Origin: Piscinibacter caeni
Lineage (GTDB): Bacteria > Pseudomonadota > Gammaproteobacteria > Burkholderiales > Burkholderiaceae_C
Direction: 5' to 3'
Assembly: GCA_003265685.1 (NCBI GenBank)
Contig: KZ836129.1
Location: forward strand, 1 to 32,743
DNA length: 32,743 nucleotides
In this document: in pieces, positions 32,682 through 32,743 of the stretch
How positions within the stretch are numbered: the stretch's first letter is position 1
Layout of the letters: each line of letters begins with the position of its first letter
Position numbers and translations under genes: made by a program
Notes under the pieces: model-generated
Databases searched by the model: none
The model's input: the letters and a program-made list of their open reading frames with translations, nothing else
Told to the model about the DNA's origin: nothing

Positions 32682-32743
32682 ATGTTGGACGTCGCGATCC
32701 TCGGCCAGGTGGCCTTCGGCTACTCGCCCTTCATCGACAAGAA
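32682..32743 (+). CDS. Start of a further gene, truncated by the window end
   Basis: An ATG 11 bases after flgL opens a frame reading MLDVAILGQVAFGYSPFIDK to the window edge. Only about 20 residues are visible. The short gap suggests co-transcription with flgL. From memory the opening resembles some HDOD/EAL-type signalling proteins of Burkholderiales, but 20 residues are not enough to name it. Confidence 0.5.
   Translation, partial: MLDVAILGQVAFGYSPFIDK

Noticed and set aside
1-32743. CRISPR array, tRNA, rRNA or phage genes
   Set aside because: No regularly spaced repeats, no recognisable structural RNA sequence and no phage-type proteins are visible anywhere in the window.

Overview
This 32.7-kb, very GC-rich window reads as a chromosomal segment of a flagellated betaproteobacterium, most likely of the Burkholderiales (Rubrivivax/Leptothrix/Ideonella-like). 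The evidence is codon and GC usage, gene families typical of that group (formate-dehydrogenase-region Tat peptide, exported group 1 truncated globin beside a DUF3034 protein, FlgAMN opposite FlgB-L) and a CTGT-N8-ACAG LexA box. I see no rRNA, tRNA, CRISPR array, transposase or integrase. GC content looks uniform by eye, so nothing suggests recent transfer.

Region 1 (1-6663, + strand) is a respiratory formate dehydrogenase locus. It holds a small Tat-signal protein, a Tat-exported molybdopterin catalytic subunit with Cys in place of Sec, a four-cluster iron-sulfur subunit, a tiny lipoprotein, a cytochrome b gamma subunit, a small secreted Ala/Lys-rich protein and the sulfurtransferase FdhD. 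Upstream lie two near-identical 13-bp palindromes that look like a paired operator.

Region 2 (6664-14356) is a set of mostly housekeeping or accessory genes: an Mpo1-like membrane protein, dcd, a YpfJ-type zinc metallopeptidase, a DUF1801 protein, a small membrane protein, an FMN-dependent alpha-hydroxy-acid dehydrogenase, a LysR regulator, an exported truncated globin, a DUF3034 protein, and dinB with a perfect LexA box lying across its start codon.

Region 3 (14412-32743) is the flagellar rod/hook cluster. flgA, flgM and flgN are on the minus strand, with a strong sigma-28-type promoter before flgM. flgBCDEF and flgGHIJKL are on the plus strand. The usual flgF-flgG junction is split by about 6 kb carrying two divergent redox operons. 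On the minus strand are a dihaem cytochrome c peroxidase, msrP and msrQ. On the plus strand are an amicyanin-like cupredoxin, a monohaem cytochrome c, a methyl-accepting chemotaxis protein and a SCO-family protein, with three of the four genes joined to a neighbour by start/stop overlaps. Degenerate sigma-28-like promoters face outward from the shared intergenic region. This cassette, physically embedded in flagellar genes and containing a chemoreceptor coupled to periplasmic electron carriers, is the best candidate for an undescribed system: periplasmic oxidant defence or repair linked to redox taxis. A GC-rich palindromic repeat sits between flgI and flgJ. The window ends 62 bases into another plus-strand gene.
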